Shown here: positions 38,301 through 48,372 of the stretch, piece after piece
Layout of the letters: each line of letters starts with the position of its first letter
How positions within the stretch are numbered: position 1 is the stretch's first letter
Origin: Schizochytrium sp. CCTCC M209059
Lineage: Eukaryota > Sar > Bigyra > Thraustochytrida > Thraustochytriidae
Reading direction: 5' to 3'
Assembly: GCA_000818945.1 (NCBI GenBank)
Contig: KN805437.1
Span: 113,523 to 177,522 of the forward strand
DNA: 64,000 bases
Notes under the pieces: generated by a model
Database searches by the model: none
Seen by the model: only the letters and a program-made list of their open reading frames with translations
Told to the model about the DNA's origin: nothing
Program-made: the position numbers and the translations under genes

Positions 38301-41300
38301 GCGACGTCTTTGACTTCACCCAACAACGCTCTCTCACCCAGCGCCCTGGCCTCCTCGCGCATGTCCGGCTTCAGTTTATCCAGCGGGGCCACCCGATCTG
38401 ACCAGTCGAGCGCAGGCGATATCCGCATCAGCGTTGTAAAGAGAGCCGACGTTGTTGGTATCGACACGCTCTGGCGCATTGTCGAGTCCGCACCCGAAGC
38501 AACCTCGGCGCGTGCCATGGATCTCTTGCTGCAGGTTCAATGCAGGATTGAGGCTCTTGGCTCGGAAACGGCAAGTACAAGTGCTTCCGATGTCGACATC
38601 AGCGAGGATCCGATCATGGAAATTGCTGGAGACCTCGAGCCTGACGCCGGGGCCTCAGGGCATCACCTGGCTGACCAAAAGACTGGACTTGAGCGCAGAA
38701 GAGCATTTCTCGATCGCACCTTTGCTTTACTCGAGCAGTCTGTCACATCTAAAGGGTCTGGAACGGCGCGTGTGCAACGTTGCATTCGTCTCATCACCAA
38801 CTACCTCAATGCGTTTCCGCAGACGGCGCGTCTCATTCCCCACGCGCCGCCGCGGGGCGCAGAGCTCCACTTTCAGGTGCATCATGACAAAGTTCTCTTG
38901 TTTTCGAAGCGCGATATCGGTAAGGCGCTGCAAATCAGTGTTCCTGGTACCATCACATCGCAAGTACGACGCGCACAGGCTGCCCGATACATGCATGGCA
39001 TGATCTTGGATTATGACGAGGTATCAAAGGAGCATTCGATTTGGCTTGTCGACGGCTCCCGAATCAGGCGCGATATGGGGTCCATGGATCCATTGGACCA
39101 CAGCATAAAGTCGGCCTCTTCGAACAACACATATCAGATGCTCGCGCGCGCCACGCTTGATCCAAGGACTCTCCCCGTGCAGCCATCGCCAGGCGTTATT
39201 GCTGAAGATGATGTCGAGCAGGCTGCACGGAGCTATCGAGCGCTCCTTCTGCACGCGCGCGAGAAACACACGCTGGGTGCTCTGCAGCAGATGATCCTCG
39301 AGGATCTCGTCGCCAAGGACGAACTGCATTGTCCTTTGAATCAGCGTACCATTTCTTTGAGCGTGCCAATTTTTCACAAATCGCAACGTGGTCTTGGACA
39401 CAATCAGCAACCCGGTCAGTTCGTAAGCCGGAGCGCCGATTACGGACACGAACGCGTGTTGATTGGCATGCAGAATACACTCGACAGCATTCTTCCCGAA
39501 GCGGATCAAGCCGCTGGCGTGAACCGCACAGCGACTTCGCGCATTCTGCGTTACGTGGTCTATGTTGACGTCGATGAGACGGCGGAGACGGAGGCGCCCA
39601 TTTCTGAGGTGGAGCGCGACGCAGACTTGCCATCGATGCTCATCACCACCGAAGGCAGCAAATATGTAAGCATGCTGATGCGCTTGCTCGACGATCCATC
39701 CATCTCCAACACGACCCGCGTCGAGCTCTGGGAGCTCTTACAGACCCTGCCCACCGATCAAGGTATGCTTCGTCGACTCAGCGAGGCTTCCAAGACAGCT
39801 GTCAATTGGGCCGAAGAGCTGCGCCCACATGGGCCGTACATGCTTCGTGCCCTGTATGTGCTCATGATCGTCAATCGTCTCATTGGCAATCAGCAGTCGC
39901 GCTCGAGTTTCGAGATGTCAAATGGGACTGCCATTGCTGAAGACCTCGATGAGGGTGACGACGACGACGATGATGACGATGATGTCTCGATGGAAGAAGG
40001 TTTTGTAGCGTCCAAATCGTCCTCGAGAGGCGTTGTGGAAAATGGTTCGCTCACTGAGGCGAGCACGTGGCGCAGCTACTTTTTCAAGACGGAGGGCTTT
40101 CAGGAGGTTGTCTGGCTCCTTGGCCGCATTCTCTCCGAATCATCGGATACCGGTCGCGTCGAGCAAGGATGGTACTGGGTGTGGCAGCAGTCTGTGGCGC
40201 TCCCTGTGATCATGCGAATCATTCGCTTCTGTGTACGCGGATCCCTTGCCGGAACGACAAGTGGCTCTGCGCAGGATCCGCATACTGGCAAGAATGCTGC
40301 TCCTTCGCGAGTGCAAGCCGGCGGCCGGGTCAAAGACGTTCAAATGGAAGACTTCAAGCCAGCGCGCGGCATGGCGTTCAGTCCAGCGTCGAAAGAGTCC
40401 ATCTCGCGGCACTCGGATCTCAAGCTTTTGGCGCGTAACTTGTCCGTTCTCATCGTTCTCGCGCACCGCGCGACATGTTCCCAGAGCGGCATTCATGCTG
40501 AGGCGGAGCGCATGGCTAGCGCATCGCAGGAAATGGTAGCGAGCGGCGGCGGAGATGCTGAAGAAGTTCCTATTCCGTCATTGCCTGAAGACGGCCCTGA
40601 CGAAGACGAGACGGAAGACGACGAGAGCGACGAACCAGCGGAGATAGAGTCAGGTTTTGGGTATGGTGAAGATGACCTCGGCATGACGCTGGACCGCGAT
40701 GCGTCCGCGGGAGGACGCGGAAACGGCAAAGACCAGGCCAGCGAAAGCGACAATGCCATGCTCGAGGTCCTGGTCGATGCGGTGCAGACTTCCTTTATGG
40801 TTTTGCAATCGAACGAGGCTCTCGGTGCCGAGTTTCTCGCATCACAAGTTCAACACCAGCAGGCGCACCACCTTGCGTGGCTCGGTGCATCATCAGTTGT
40901 TGATGTTCTCGCCCTCAGTCGTTTCTCGGTTGTGCGTGATATGCTCCGAGAGCTCTTGTCCATGCTTTGTTCCTTTTCTGAAGAGAACAGGCTCGCCGTG
41001 GAGTCACTCGCTCACGAGACCTTGTACACGATACCTCGGAACTGCCCAACATGCGACGACTATTTTGATTTTCTGCGCAGGGAGATCATCCAAGGCCAAT
41101 TCCGAGTCGACCGGTTCACGCGGCTTGTTATTGCTCGTCTAGTACAGTACCCCGCGCTCTCGCGGCAGCAGATTCGGCGCGAAGCTAAGCTGTTGAACTC
41201 TTTCGGCGCTGCGCTGCGTGCACAGACCTTTAAGCCACGTCCAGGCAGGCCTCGCCGCTCTGTCGCAAATGAGGACTCTCCGCAGTATATTGCCATCAAA

Positions 41301-44300
41301 ACGGTGACGCTGACGCTCTTGGATGACACCCTCATTGGATATCTGGATCTGATGGAACTCATTCTGCAAGAGGATAAAACAGTGTGTGAGGATGCATCCA
41401 TGTGCACGCCTCTCATGGAGTCACTCTTTCATCGGTTCCTCATGGCGGTGCCGAGCGCGTCGAAGAAGCGCGCGAGCGCGATTGCATCCCTTCCGGATGT
41501 GCGGACGCGGGTGTTTGGGCTTCTCCGACTCATGGCAGAGGCCTCGGATCGCTGCCTCAAATGGCTTGTGGACGCCTCGAGTCAGTTTGTGCGCGATACG
41601 CCTGTGCCTGTCACTCGGCAGGGCCGTCTCGACTGGAGTTTCAAGCCTGTAGACTTTCGCAAGTCCCCGTCTGGCTTTGTGGGCCTTGTCAATCAAGGCG
41701 CAACATGCTATCAGAATTCTGTTCTGCAACAGCTCTTTATGGCCCCGGCGCTGCGGGACTGGATTCTCCACGCCCCAGGTGTCCTTGGATCAATTGTTGC
41801 TTCCACGACTGACGCGATCAATGGGGCCCCCGATGATGGTGTGCAGGACGAGATTAGCCCCCACGAGGAGGACGAAGGCGCAGAGTACCTGTGGAATGAC
41901 ATTCCCCGCATGCGCGATAGCAAGAAGAACCGGCTCTTGCGCGCTCTTCAGTACACATTCACATTCCTGAAGCATTCGGACAAGCGCTTTTTCAACCCGC
42001 GGGGTTTTGTAAACGAGTCGGCCGGTCTCAAACTGACGGATGGGCATCTCTCGCAGAACGACGCCATCGAATTTTACTCGCGGCTTGTCGACTATTTGGA
42101 GGAGACGACCCAAGGCAAGAGTCAGTGCAAAGCTTTGCAGGATATGCTCTACGTGCGAACATGTACGATGAACGTGCGCAACTGCGATGGTAAGCATCGC
42201 ACTGAGTCGGAGGTCGGAACACCATTTCTGACTCTCAATGTACGAAGCGGCATGGCTGGACCTACGCTCCACTCTTTAGATGACGCACTGGAGTCGTGGT
42301 TCAAGGCAGAGAAATTGAGCGGTCTCGAGTGTGAGGTGTGCAACACCAAGGACAAGGAGCGGCGATTTGAGGCGGATCAGATCAAGTGCTTTTCCAAGTT
42401 GCCACCTGTGCTCGTTGTCCAGTTGCAACGTTTCGACTTTGACTACGAAATCATGCAGCCCACCAAATTGAACCATCGCGTCAGCTTTGAGCACCGCATC
42501 GACCTGTATCGGTTCACGCGCGCAGCCGTCATGGAAAAGTTCGATGAGGAAGCCTCGCGGGCCAACCCCGCAGCACCGAGCGTCGAGGCGGCAGAAGTTG
42601 TTTCCGGTTCCACCAAGGTCGAAGGCTCGGCGGGTCGTGCGTCGCCAGCACTCGCGCAGAGCTCCGAGCCCGTCAAACTCGCGGGATCTGATGGAAAAGA
42701 GGAGTCGTCCGAAGGAACGGACGCGGACGGAGATGCAGCAATCAAGCCTAAGCCCAACACTGTGTACGAGCTCAGTGGAGTCGTGGTGCATCAAGGTTCA
42801 GGTGCGAACTTTGGCCATTACTATTCGTTCATCAAGGACCGTCGGTCGGGATCTTGGTTTCGGTTTGATGACGAGCGCGTGACGCCCTTTGACGTGCGCA
42901 ATCTTGAGGAGGAATGCTTTGGTGGACCTCTGGGGAGCGGTAGCGGGTCGCAAGGCGGTTGGAGCTCAAGCTCGAACAGCGGCGGAATGAACATGGGCGG
43001 CATGGGCCTTGGTCTCGGCGGCATGGGCAAGTTCAAGCAGTATGGCGCGCGTGATAATAATGCATACCTTCTGCTGTACGAGCTCTTGGACGGTCCGCGA
43101 AGTGGTGTCGCCACAGCATACCAACCCAAGCTTTCCCTGCCAAGGGCTCCGTCAATGTCTTCGGCACCTGTACTCGAGTCACCAGCAACAAATTCTCTAG
43201 GGTTTGCGCGAGCCGGGCAACTTGTGTGCCGGCTTCAAGTGTGGCTGCGGCAAGCACGCCTGGCATTGACGGCCAAACATCGCCTCAAGAAGATCGAGCA
43301 GGATGTTTGGGAGGACAACCAGCGCACGCTGCGTCATGGTCTCGTGATGGTACCCACCTTTATGGACTTTTGTCTTGGCCTTTTGCAAATCCCGAGTACG
43401 GACGAGGACACCCTCGAGGCCACGGCCAAAATGGGCCTTATTGTGTACACGCGAGCAACGTTGCGAATTCACTCGCTCAAGTCTCGCCTGCGGGTCTGGG
43501 ACACCAAGCTGCGCGAGCTGCTGCGTCGAAGCCTCGATATGGCGCCTGGAGTTGTTCCGTGGTTTCTCGAAGCCGTTTGCAAGCCCGATATTCGGCACGA
43601 CACACTCGAGCCGCTTCTGCAGCACTGCACGGAAAAGGCCGCGCGGAGCTTTGCGGTGTCGCTTTTGAATGACGTGATCGGACTCGCCGTGAATGCTGCA
43701 TGGGGGCCGTCCATCGCCGAAGGGCCGGATGTGCCGCAGCAGGCCGTCGAGGGTGCCCTAATGCAATTTGTGGACGTCATGTGTGCTCTTTTGCCGATGG
43801 AACCGACGAACTGCAGGTTCATGCGCCCATACTTTGCAGTGTGGCAAGGGCTTTGCCGCGCCCCGCCTCTTCGGGATATGCTTTTGGAGCGCGATGTTGA
43901 CGTGCTTCTCTTGCGTGTGTACCAGCTCGCGGACCCGTCCCTCCGTGCTGCGGGACGGAACCGCGGAAGTTCGCTTGACTTGCATTCGGCGCAACAACAG
44001 CAGGCCGGTGCGCTTTCGGGCGTTGTGGAAGGCGACTTCTCCGCTCTCGTGGATGCTCTGACCTTGCTCTTGATGGGTGAAACGAGCGACGAATCGTACC
44101 GCAGGCTGTCGCGGCTTTCCGGCTACTATGAGGATCCCATGAGTGCGAACGGTGATGGTGACGCGGAAGATATTGAGGATGAATTCGGAGAGGAACCCGG
44201 CATTGTGGGCGCTGGCGAGGAGGGCACAGAGGAGCACGCTCGTTCCAGCACAATGTCTTGGTTCATGCGCCAAGCACGCATGTCGCGCGCGGTGCGACTT

Positions 44301-46088
44301 GCTCGTGGGATGCCGTCAAAGGGCGACGCGCCCAGTGCCACGGCCCATCTGCCCGAAGCCGTGATCATCGCGATGGCGCGCCGCGACCCACGGCCTGGCG
44401 CCTTGCTTTTGGCCCGGGCATGCAAGGGCGAAATCAAGCTGTCGGTGGCCGTGATTCGCGAGCTCCTTTCGTCCATGGATACCAGCATTGGCATGCTTGA
44501 GATCTCGAATACGACAGTGGAATCGATTTGTGCGCGCATCAAGGCTGTCGCGCTTGCGCTGAGCGCCGTGGGCTCGATCGAGGATGGCCATCTTTACGAA
44601 CGTAGTCGCGAGATTGTCCACTCGTGCCTGACGCAAATGATTCAGCTTCAGAAGGAGGTAAAGAGTCTCGCGTCTCGTCAGGAAGCGCACCGCACGGGGG
44701 CGCGGTATCCGCAGAGTATCTACTACGACTCGGAGACGGAGGATATGTACCATGTCAATGTGTATGCGGTGTACCGACTCGCCAAAACGCTGGGTCAGCT
44801 GTATGTAGTTAATGCTGGTGTGCGAGAGGTCATGAATGAGTTCCAGCAGCACTGGGTGGACTGGGTTCCCAAGTGGCTTGACTCGCATTCGTACAAACGC
44901 GCGCTCGGCGGCAACGCGGACGTTTGGACGCGTTCTGTGGCGAAGGGTCGTACGGTGCGGTTGCTGATGCGGGCCGCCGCCATGGCGCATCCAAAGTTCC
45001 GCTACAAGATGATCCCGCCTCAAAAGGTGACGATCATTGTCAAGGGTGCGGGCACGCCGGAGTGCAACGGCGAATATGTCTTTGATGGATACTTTCGTCC
45101 GAATGAGAGCAACCAGGTCGATTCCGTTACACCGAAGTTTGTCAAGTTCGTCAGAGGTCGTCCTTACAGCTTGTACAGGTGCCAGGTAAAGGACAAACAG
45201 TACACGTGGTACATTTCTGAGCTCTCGGCTAAGCCCGGTACGAACAGCGACACTGATTATTACAGTTCGCACCAAGGCAACCCAAGCAGCATGCCTCCCG
45301 AGGGAGGTTGGACTCCTTGCGGGCAAGGCGCAAAACCCGCACCTTCGCATGTGCGAATCATGCGCGAAGCGTTTGATCCGGAAGACGACCCGTGCATGGC
45401 GCTGGAGACACGCAAGCAAATTGCAGTGCAACGACAGGCCGCAGCGGCAAACACGCGCGCTGCTCGTGCTGGAAGTACGCCTGCGTCGACGACGGCCCCT
45501 TCTCCAGCCGGCCCTGCAGCAGCGGCCGTGGCTTCATCAGGAGCGGGACCGGGCGGCAATTCAAGTTCGGGCGCGTTTGCCTCGACGCCCAGCGCCCCAC
45601 GCGCGACGCCAACAGTGACGCCTGTTGATTTTTCTTCCGCCGCTCTTGCGTACAATTCCCTTCATATGCAGACTTCGGGCGGGGATCGGGACTTGCGTGC
45701 GAGTGCTGCATTCGGAGTCGTAGACAACGACGACGAAGGCGAGGATGGTGATGATGAAGAGGAAGAGGATGACGAGGATGATGAGCGTGAGACTGGTGTA
45801 GGAGAGGATTCGTTCAGCCATGAGGTGGGCGAGTCGGTTTCGAGCGACCTTGCCGCGCTTCGGCCATTTGGCGCGGGGAGAAGCGATGACGATGACGACC
45901 TTGATGACGCCGCAAGCGATCAGGCTGTGATCCCTGGCGGATCTGTTGATGGCGATTTTGACGACGATCGCGATAATCTGTCGACTGCATCTGGCTCCGG
46001 CAGCGACCAACAGCAGCAGCAACGGCAGCAGCAGCAGCAGCAACAGCAGCAACAGCAGCCGTCCCATGGTGAACCTCACCACATGTAA
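35400..46088 (+). CDS. Giant ubiquitin-specific protease (USP9X/USP34-like, C19)
   Basis: 3562 aa in one exon. The USP catalytic domain spans about 2090-2560. The Cys box GLVNQGATCYQNSVLQQL has C2103, the His box GSGANFGHYYSFI has H2473 and D2490 (WFRFDDE), a CEVC pair sits in between and the domain closes with NAYLLLYELLD, so the triad is complete. Long helical-repeat flanks (50-2080 and 2600-3190) correspond to the armadillo-like arms of USP9X/USP34/faf-type enzymes, interrupted by Ser-rich loops and acidic patches (GDDDDDDDDDVS). Near 3203-3317 is an extra compact domain with NGEYVFDGY, YSLYRCQVKDKQYTWYI and PPEGGWTPCGQG blocks. The tail is acidic and ends in polyglutamine (about 46008-46060). 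It would remove ubiquitin from substrates in the cytosol. Convergent with the CYB2-like gene, 256 bp apart. Confidence 0.9.
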   Translation: MGATPRDIDPPGVNPGAAGAGNNANVSMQQTTPSGMDRQQLQQLTYVSNMYNEKQSVEYAPCGKAMTVALQFAGSPEVEAFMRECIEGVVGIFLEQTAHSVLVRLLHNFQVVLQGTCELILHDLKKNQHVQYLQLLARILSPDAVFYSTPDAMDAELTSREVIKRSRGFKVREIVVKTFYEKGGFDLLEQMMTGKVPVRRTQGGTGDLGVSETAGGASTGENLNSSSSSTGQARSLTANEVVLLLEPFVQAQDLLGRERAEAACRAAIQAVERMDEEALKTQRTVELAKLRKALKVVLGDDERLRYFLRTLALRTFTSSAFQLRKLGLDLIGELVTDAQQAEARSLGSTGGLGSSISTTAPPPPPPPPPAGAGAADDNMFDTKSMHEWLVDNEVLEKLFGSTDALHPALVGRSQRLLEFMARGAAMQEKHVDLMFKCCVGHHDSVRGAVQSLLAELAVDHDVHPPTAAYILRCASRLVDDHRGDMLFFVEKLMSCGTASAGYKSNLSLCEVSVLQALLDLLWRLLETTTDLSSPRRKQLVDFVVEVLRMPNACMLRARHIATYIEILQASAQDAQATKPETASQAVRISTAYELLQKIILMFDVIQVSPSPLSSTGRSFVNSTFESASQSYSAAFSGSNASFESSPDNGASLAADADAINPSSSRDAPGTGDEETHASLILQEDEDGAKQLRTQSGLILELQERYKLLELVVEEIKAHCHRTSMSVKVTREQLLTHMQTLQIRLDFLQYCVSRSRLMLKFELVHQLWEALAQPLEREICMVWLRQVAVVDNGLCPGLSAEVTSQVFSQLLCGDMEFKQLSEPGFKCFSAFFLDVNRAEDILDGEALNHIGVANATSESISSTILDTHVKAADAESSAAAGASAAPVSASSSTPSQEGNNNTSSPSSQVVETENGGNGSTTTTISSGKGEKVKKMQKHRSSIFTEFNQTPRNRSSGTEPSSATGSNPAATSLTSPNNALSPSALASSRMSGFSLSSGATRSDQSSAGDIRISVVKRADVVGIDTLWRIVESAPEATSARAMDLLLQVQCRIEALGSETASTSASDVDISEDPIMEIAGDLEPDAGASGHHLADQKTGLERRRAFLDRTFALLEQSVTSKGSGTARVQRCIRLITNYLNAFPQTARLIPHAPPRGAELHFQVHHDKVLLFSKRDIGKALQISVPGTITSQVRRAQAARYMHGMILDYDEVSKEHSIWLVDGSRIRRDMGSMDPLDHSIKSASSNNTYQMLARATLDPRTLPVQPSPGVIAEDDVEQAARSYRALLLHAREKHTLGALQQMILEDLVAKDELHCPLNQRTISLSVPIFHKSQRGLGHNQQPGQFVSRSADYGHERVLIGMQNTLDSILPEADQAAGVNRTATSRILRYVVYVDVDETAETEAPISEVERDADLPSMLITTEGSKYVSMLMRLLDDPSISNTTRVELWELLQTLPTDQGMLRRLSEASKTAVNWAEELRPHGPYMLRALYVLMIVNRLIGNQQSRSSFEMSNGTAIAEDLDEGDDDDDDDDDVSMEEGFVASKSSSRGVVENGSLTEASTWRSYFFKTEGFQEVVWLLGRILSESSDTGRVEQGWYWVWQQSVALPVIMRIIRFCVRGSLAGTTSGSAQDPHTGKNAAPSRVQAGGRVKDVQMEDFKPARGMAFSPASKESISRHSDLKLLARNLSVLIVLAHRATCSQSGIHAEAERMASASQEMVASGGGDAEEVPIPSLPEDGPDEDETEDDESDEPAEIESGFGYGEDDLGMTLDRDASAGGRGNGKDQASESDNAMLEVLVDAVQTSFMVLQSNEALGAEFLASQVQHQQAHHLAWLGASSVVDVLALSRFSVVRDMLRELLSMLCSFSEENRLAVESLAHETLYTIPRNCPTCDDYFDFLRREIIQGQFRVDRFTRLVIARLVQYPALSRQQIRREAKLLNSFGAALRAQTFKPRPGRPRRSVANEDSPQYIAIKTVTLTLLDDTLIGYLDLMELILQEDKTVCEDASMCTPLMESLFHRFLMAVPSASKKRASAIASLPDVRTRVFGLLRLMAEASDRCLKWLVDASSQFVRDTPVPVTRQGRLDWSFKPVDFRKSPSGFVGLVNQGATCYQNSVLQQLFMAPALRDWILHAPGVLGSIVASTTDAINGAPDDGVQDEISPHEEDEGAEYLWNDIPRMRDSKKNRLLRALQYTFTFLKHSDKRFFNPRGFVNESAGLKLTDGHLSQNDAIEFYSRLVDYLEETTQGKSQCKALQDMLYVRTCTMNVRNCDGKHRTESEVGTPFLTLNVRSGMAGPTLHSLDDALESWFKAEKLSGLECEVCNTKDKERRFEADQIKCFSKLPPVLVVQLQRFDFDYEIMQPTKLNHRVSFEHRIDLYRFTRAAVMEKFDEEASRANPAAPSVEAAEVVSGSTKVEGSAGRASPALAQSSEPVKLAGSDGKEESSEGTDADGDAAIKPKPNTVYELSGVVVHQGSGANFGHYYSFIKDRRSGSWFRFDDERVTPFDVRNLEEECFGGPLGSGSGSQGGWSSSSNSGGMNMGGMGLGLGGMGKFKQYGARDNNAYLLLYELLDGPRSGVATAYQPKLSLPRAPSMSSAPVLESPATNSLGFARAGQLVCRLQVWLRQARLALTAKHRLKKIEQDVWEDNQRTLRHGLVMVPTFMDFCLGLLQIPSTDEDTLEATAKMGLIVYTRATLRIHSLKSRLRVWDTKLRELLRRSLDMAPGVVPWFLEAVCKPDIRHDTLEPLLQHCTEKAARSFAVSLLNDVIGLAVNAAWGPSIAEGPDVPQQAVEGALMQFVDVMCALLPMEPTNCRFMRPYFAVWQGLCRAPPLRDMLLERDVDVLLLRVYQLADPSLRAAGRNRGSSLDLHSAQQQQAGALSGVVEGDFSALVDALTLLLMGETSDESYRRLSRLSGYYEDPMSANGDGDAEDIEDEFGEEPGIVGAGEEGTEEHARSSTMSWFMRQARMSRAVRLARGMPSKGDAPSATAHLPEAVIIAMARRDPRPGALLLARACKGEIKLSVAVIRELLSSMDTSIGMLEISNTTVESICARIKAVALALSAVGSIEDGHLYERSREIVHSCLTQMIQLQKEVKSLASRQEAHRTGARYPQSIYYDSETEDMYHVNVYAVYRLAKTLGQLYVVNAGVREVMNEFQQHWVDWVPKWLDSHSYKRALGGNADVWTRSVAKGRTVRLLMRAAAMAHPKFRYKMIPPQKVTIIVKGAGTPECNGEYVFDGYFRPNESNQVDSVTPKFVKFVRGRPYSLYRCQVKDKQYTWYISELSAKPGTNSDTDYYSSHQGNPSSMPPEGGWTPCGQGAKPAPSHVRIMREAFDPEDDPCMALETRKQIAVQRQAAAANTRAARAGSTPASTTAPSPAGPAAAAVASSGAGPGGNSSSGAFASTPSAPRATPTVTPVDFSSAALAYNSLHMQTSGGDRDLRASAAFGVVDNDDEGEDGDDEEEEDDEDDERETGVGEDSFSHEVGESVSSDLAALRPFGAGRSDDDDDLDDAASDQAVIPGGSVDGDFDDDRDNLSTASGSGSDQQQQQRQQQQQQQQQQQPSHGEPHHM

Positions 46089-46344
46089 GGAAGAAGAGGA
46101 ACGTATGGGAGGAAGCATATGAGCTGTGAGCGACGACAGAGACACCTCATTTATATACCACTCACTCAATACATCGGTTAAAAACTCAAACAAGGTGAAA
46201 TTTTTGACATGAACCAAAATTATAATTGAAAAGAAAGAAGGTAGATAGGACGGTGGGTAGCTATGGGAAAGGATCGAGTTGACTTGCGTTGGCTTGGGTT
46301 TCGGCCAAGAGACCAGGTATGACGGCAACCAGCCAGCGAAGCTT
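46089..46344. other. Convergent 3' spacer, USP and CYB2-like genes
   Basis: A short AT-richer segment with both 3' ends. No gene seen. Confidence 0.6.
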
Positions 46345-47877
46345 TTAGAGCTTGCTCTTGGTTTTGTCCGCGGCGGCTGTGCGAATGGGCTCGTAGGTGT
46401 CGAGGAGAAGGTTGTCGCGGGGCTGGGTGGCGAAGTGATCGGCAAGATTTCGCGTAATGACGTGCTCCTCGCAAATGTGTGCGACGGAAGGCGTGCCCAT
46501 GAGGCGCATGCACATCTCGAGCTCGTCCTTGAAGATCTCGATCATGCGCTCGACACCCTCGGGTCCGAAGGCAGCGAGAGAATAGATGGAAGGACGGCCG
46601 ATGCCAACGGCCGTGGCGCCAAGTGCGAGAGCCTTGAAGATATCCGCGCCACGGCGAATGCCGCCGTCTACGTAGACTTCAAAGTGCTGCTTGGAGTAGC
46701 CCGGCTCCTTGCGCAAGGCCGCCATGACCTCGGGGAGAACCTCGATGCCGGAACGGGCCAGATCGAGCTGGCGACCGCCGTGGTTGGAGAGAACGATGCC
46801 GGCGCAGCCGTAGCGGAGCGCGAGCACGGCGTCCTCGGCACACTGTACGCCCTTGAGGATGATGGGAAGCTTGGTGTTCTCAAAGAACCACTGAAGGTCC
46901 TCCCACTTGAGAGAGGGGTCAATAAAGGAGGAGATGGCGCGGGTGACGCCCTGGTCGCGGTTCACCTTGCCTTCAGTCTCGTCAGCCTTTTGTATCGAGG
47001 TTCCCTGCTTGGAGAACTTGTTGCGCATGTCCTTCTCGCGGCGGCCGAGCTGAGGGGCATCGACCGTAATGAAGAGCGCGCGAACGCCCTCGGCCTCGAT
47101 ACGCTGAATGTACTCGAGCGTGCGCTGGCGGTTCTGGTTGACGTAGAGCTGGGAGAAGACGATTTGGCCGTCTGCGCGCGCGTCGAGCATCTCGTCGACG
47201 GAGCACGAGGAGAGCGTGGGGATCATCTGGATGATACCGCTGGCATGCGCAGCACGGCAGAGGGCCTGTTCTCCGTCCGGGTGGGCGAGGCGGCCAAGGG
47301 CGGTGGCGCTAATGTAGAGAGGGATGGAGGTGTCGAAGCCGAGGATCTGCGAGGAGAGGTCGATTTTGGCGACGTCGACAAGGACGCGGGGGCGCAGCCA
47401 GATGCGCTGGAAGGCGTTGTGGTTCTCGCGCAGGGTGATTTCGTCGTCGCTGCCGCTGGAGTAGTAGGCCCATCCCTCCTTGTTCATTTTCAGCTTGGCG
47501 ACCTGCTCAAAGTCGAAGGCGTTGAGCATTTGCGAGACGTCGAGTTCGATGGGTTCCTGGTTTTCGTCTTCGTCTTCGTCATTCTTGGGTGCGGCGACGA
47601 CGTGCTCCGGCTTGATGGTGCTCTTGTCGATCTTGCCGATGACGACGTCGGGGCTGAGGAGGCGCTCGGCGATGTCGGCGGGGTGGACCTGTTGGAAGGG
47701 CGCGCTGGCGTCCATGCCTGCGGCGCTCGTGATGATCTTGGACCCTCCCGGGTGGGCCTTGTGGAAGTCCGTGAGGTCATAGACCTTGCCGCACAGCACA
47801 AGCCAGCAGTCGTCCTCCGAGTTGTGCTTCTGCACCTCCTCCATGCTCACCGTCCTCAGCTCCTTGCGCGCCGCCAT
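46345..47877 (-). CDS. Cytochrome b5/FMN alpha-hydroxyacid dehydrogenase (CYB2-like) with C-terminal SKL
   Basis: 510 aa, start ATG at 47877. Residues 8-85 are a cytochrome b5 heme domain (HPGGSKIITSAAG with the first axial His). Residues 125-490 are the FMN barrel of L-lactate dehydrogenase/glycolate oxidase: AYYSSGSDDE, SQLYVNQNR, ITVDAPQLGRREKDMRNKF, ILKGVQCAEDA, VLSNHGGRQLD (catalytic His, Arg) and VYVDGGIRRGADIFKALALGA. Yeast Cyb2 has the same fusion and passes electrons from L-lactate to cytochrome c in the intermembrane space, using a long presequence. Here there is no presequence (the b5 domain begins at once) and the last residues are DKTKSKL, a PTS1 signal, so a peroxisomal location is predicted. 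Electron acceptor and true substrate are unknown. Confidence 0.92.
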   Translation of the reverse strand: MAARKELRTVSMEEVQKHNSEDDCWLVLCGKVYDLTDFHKAHPGGSKIITSAAGMDASAPFQQVHPADIAERLLSPDVVIGKIDKSTIKPEHVVAAPKNDEDEDENQEPIELDVSQMLNAFDFEQVAKLKMNKEGWAYYSSGSDDEITLRENHNAFQRIWLRPRVLVDVAKIDLSSQILGFDTSIPLYISATALGRLAHPDGEQALCRAAHASGIIQMIPTLSSCSVDEMLDARADGQIVFSQLYVNQNRQRTLEYIQRIEAEGVRALFITVDAPQLGRREKDMRNKFSKQGTSIQKADETEGKVNRDQGVTRAISSFIDPSLKWEDLQWFFENTKLPIILKGVQCAEDAVLALRYGCAGIVLSNHGGRQLDLARSGIEVLPEVMAALRKEPGYSKQHFEVYVDGGIRRGADIFKALALGATAVGIGRPSIYSLAAFGPEGVERMIEIFKDELEMCMRLMGTPSVAHICEEHVITRNLADHFATQPRDNLLLDTYEPIRTAAADKTKSKL

Positions 47878-48294
47878 CTTCTCTCCCTCCTCTTCTTCTT
47901 CTTCTTCCTCGCTACCGCGTGTCTGCGTGCTCGCGTGCCCGCGTATGCCTCGCGCGCCCTGCCGAGCTAGCCCGCTCGCTCGCTCGCTGTCTAGCTGCTC
48001 CGAGTTCAGGCTTTGCTGCCCGCGCGTTCCCAGTTTGCCGGACCTCCTCCCCTCTGCTCTGCTCTGCTCTGCTCAGCTCCCTCTGGCCGGCCTGCGCTTC
48101 CTGCTCCCCGCTCGGCGCCTGCCTGCCTGCCTGCGCGGGCTGCACGCCGCGGCGCGAAGGCCGCGCTGCAGCCGGCCCCCCGAGCGAGCGAGCAGGAAAC
48201 ACACGAGCCAGGCGCGCGATGCGAGATCCCAGCGCGAGAGATCGGTCCTCAGGGCCTGGAGATGCAGAGCCGAGCAGCGCGGCGCAGAGGCAGG

Positions 48295-48372
48295 CAAGAC
48301 ATGACGTGAACGAGGCAAGACATGACGTGAACGAGGCAAGACATGACATGAACGAGGCAAGACATGAACGAG
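48295..48372. repeat. 21-bp tandem repeat, 3.7 copies
   Basis: Unit AAGACATGACGTGAACGAGGC: two exact copies, one with a single change, one shortened. It contains TGACGT-like palindromic cores, which are CRE-like, but function is unknown. Confidence 0.92.
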
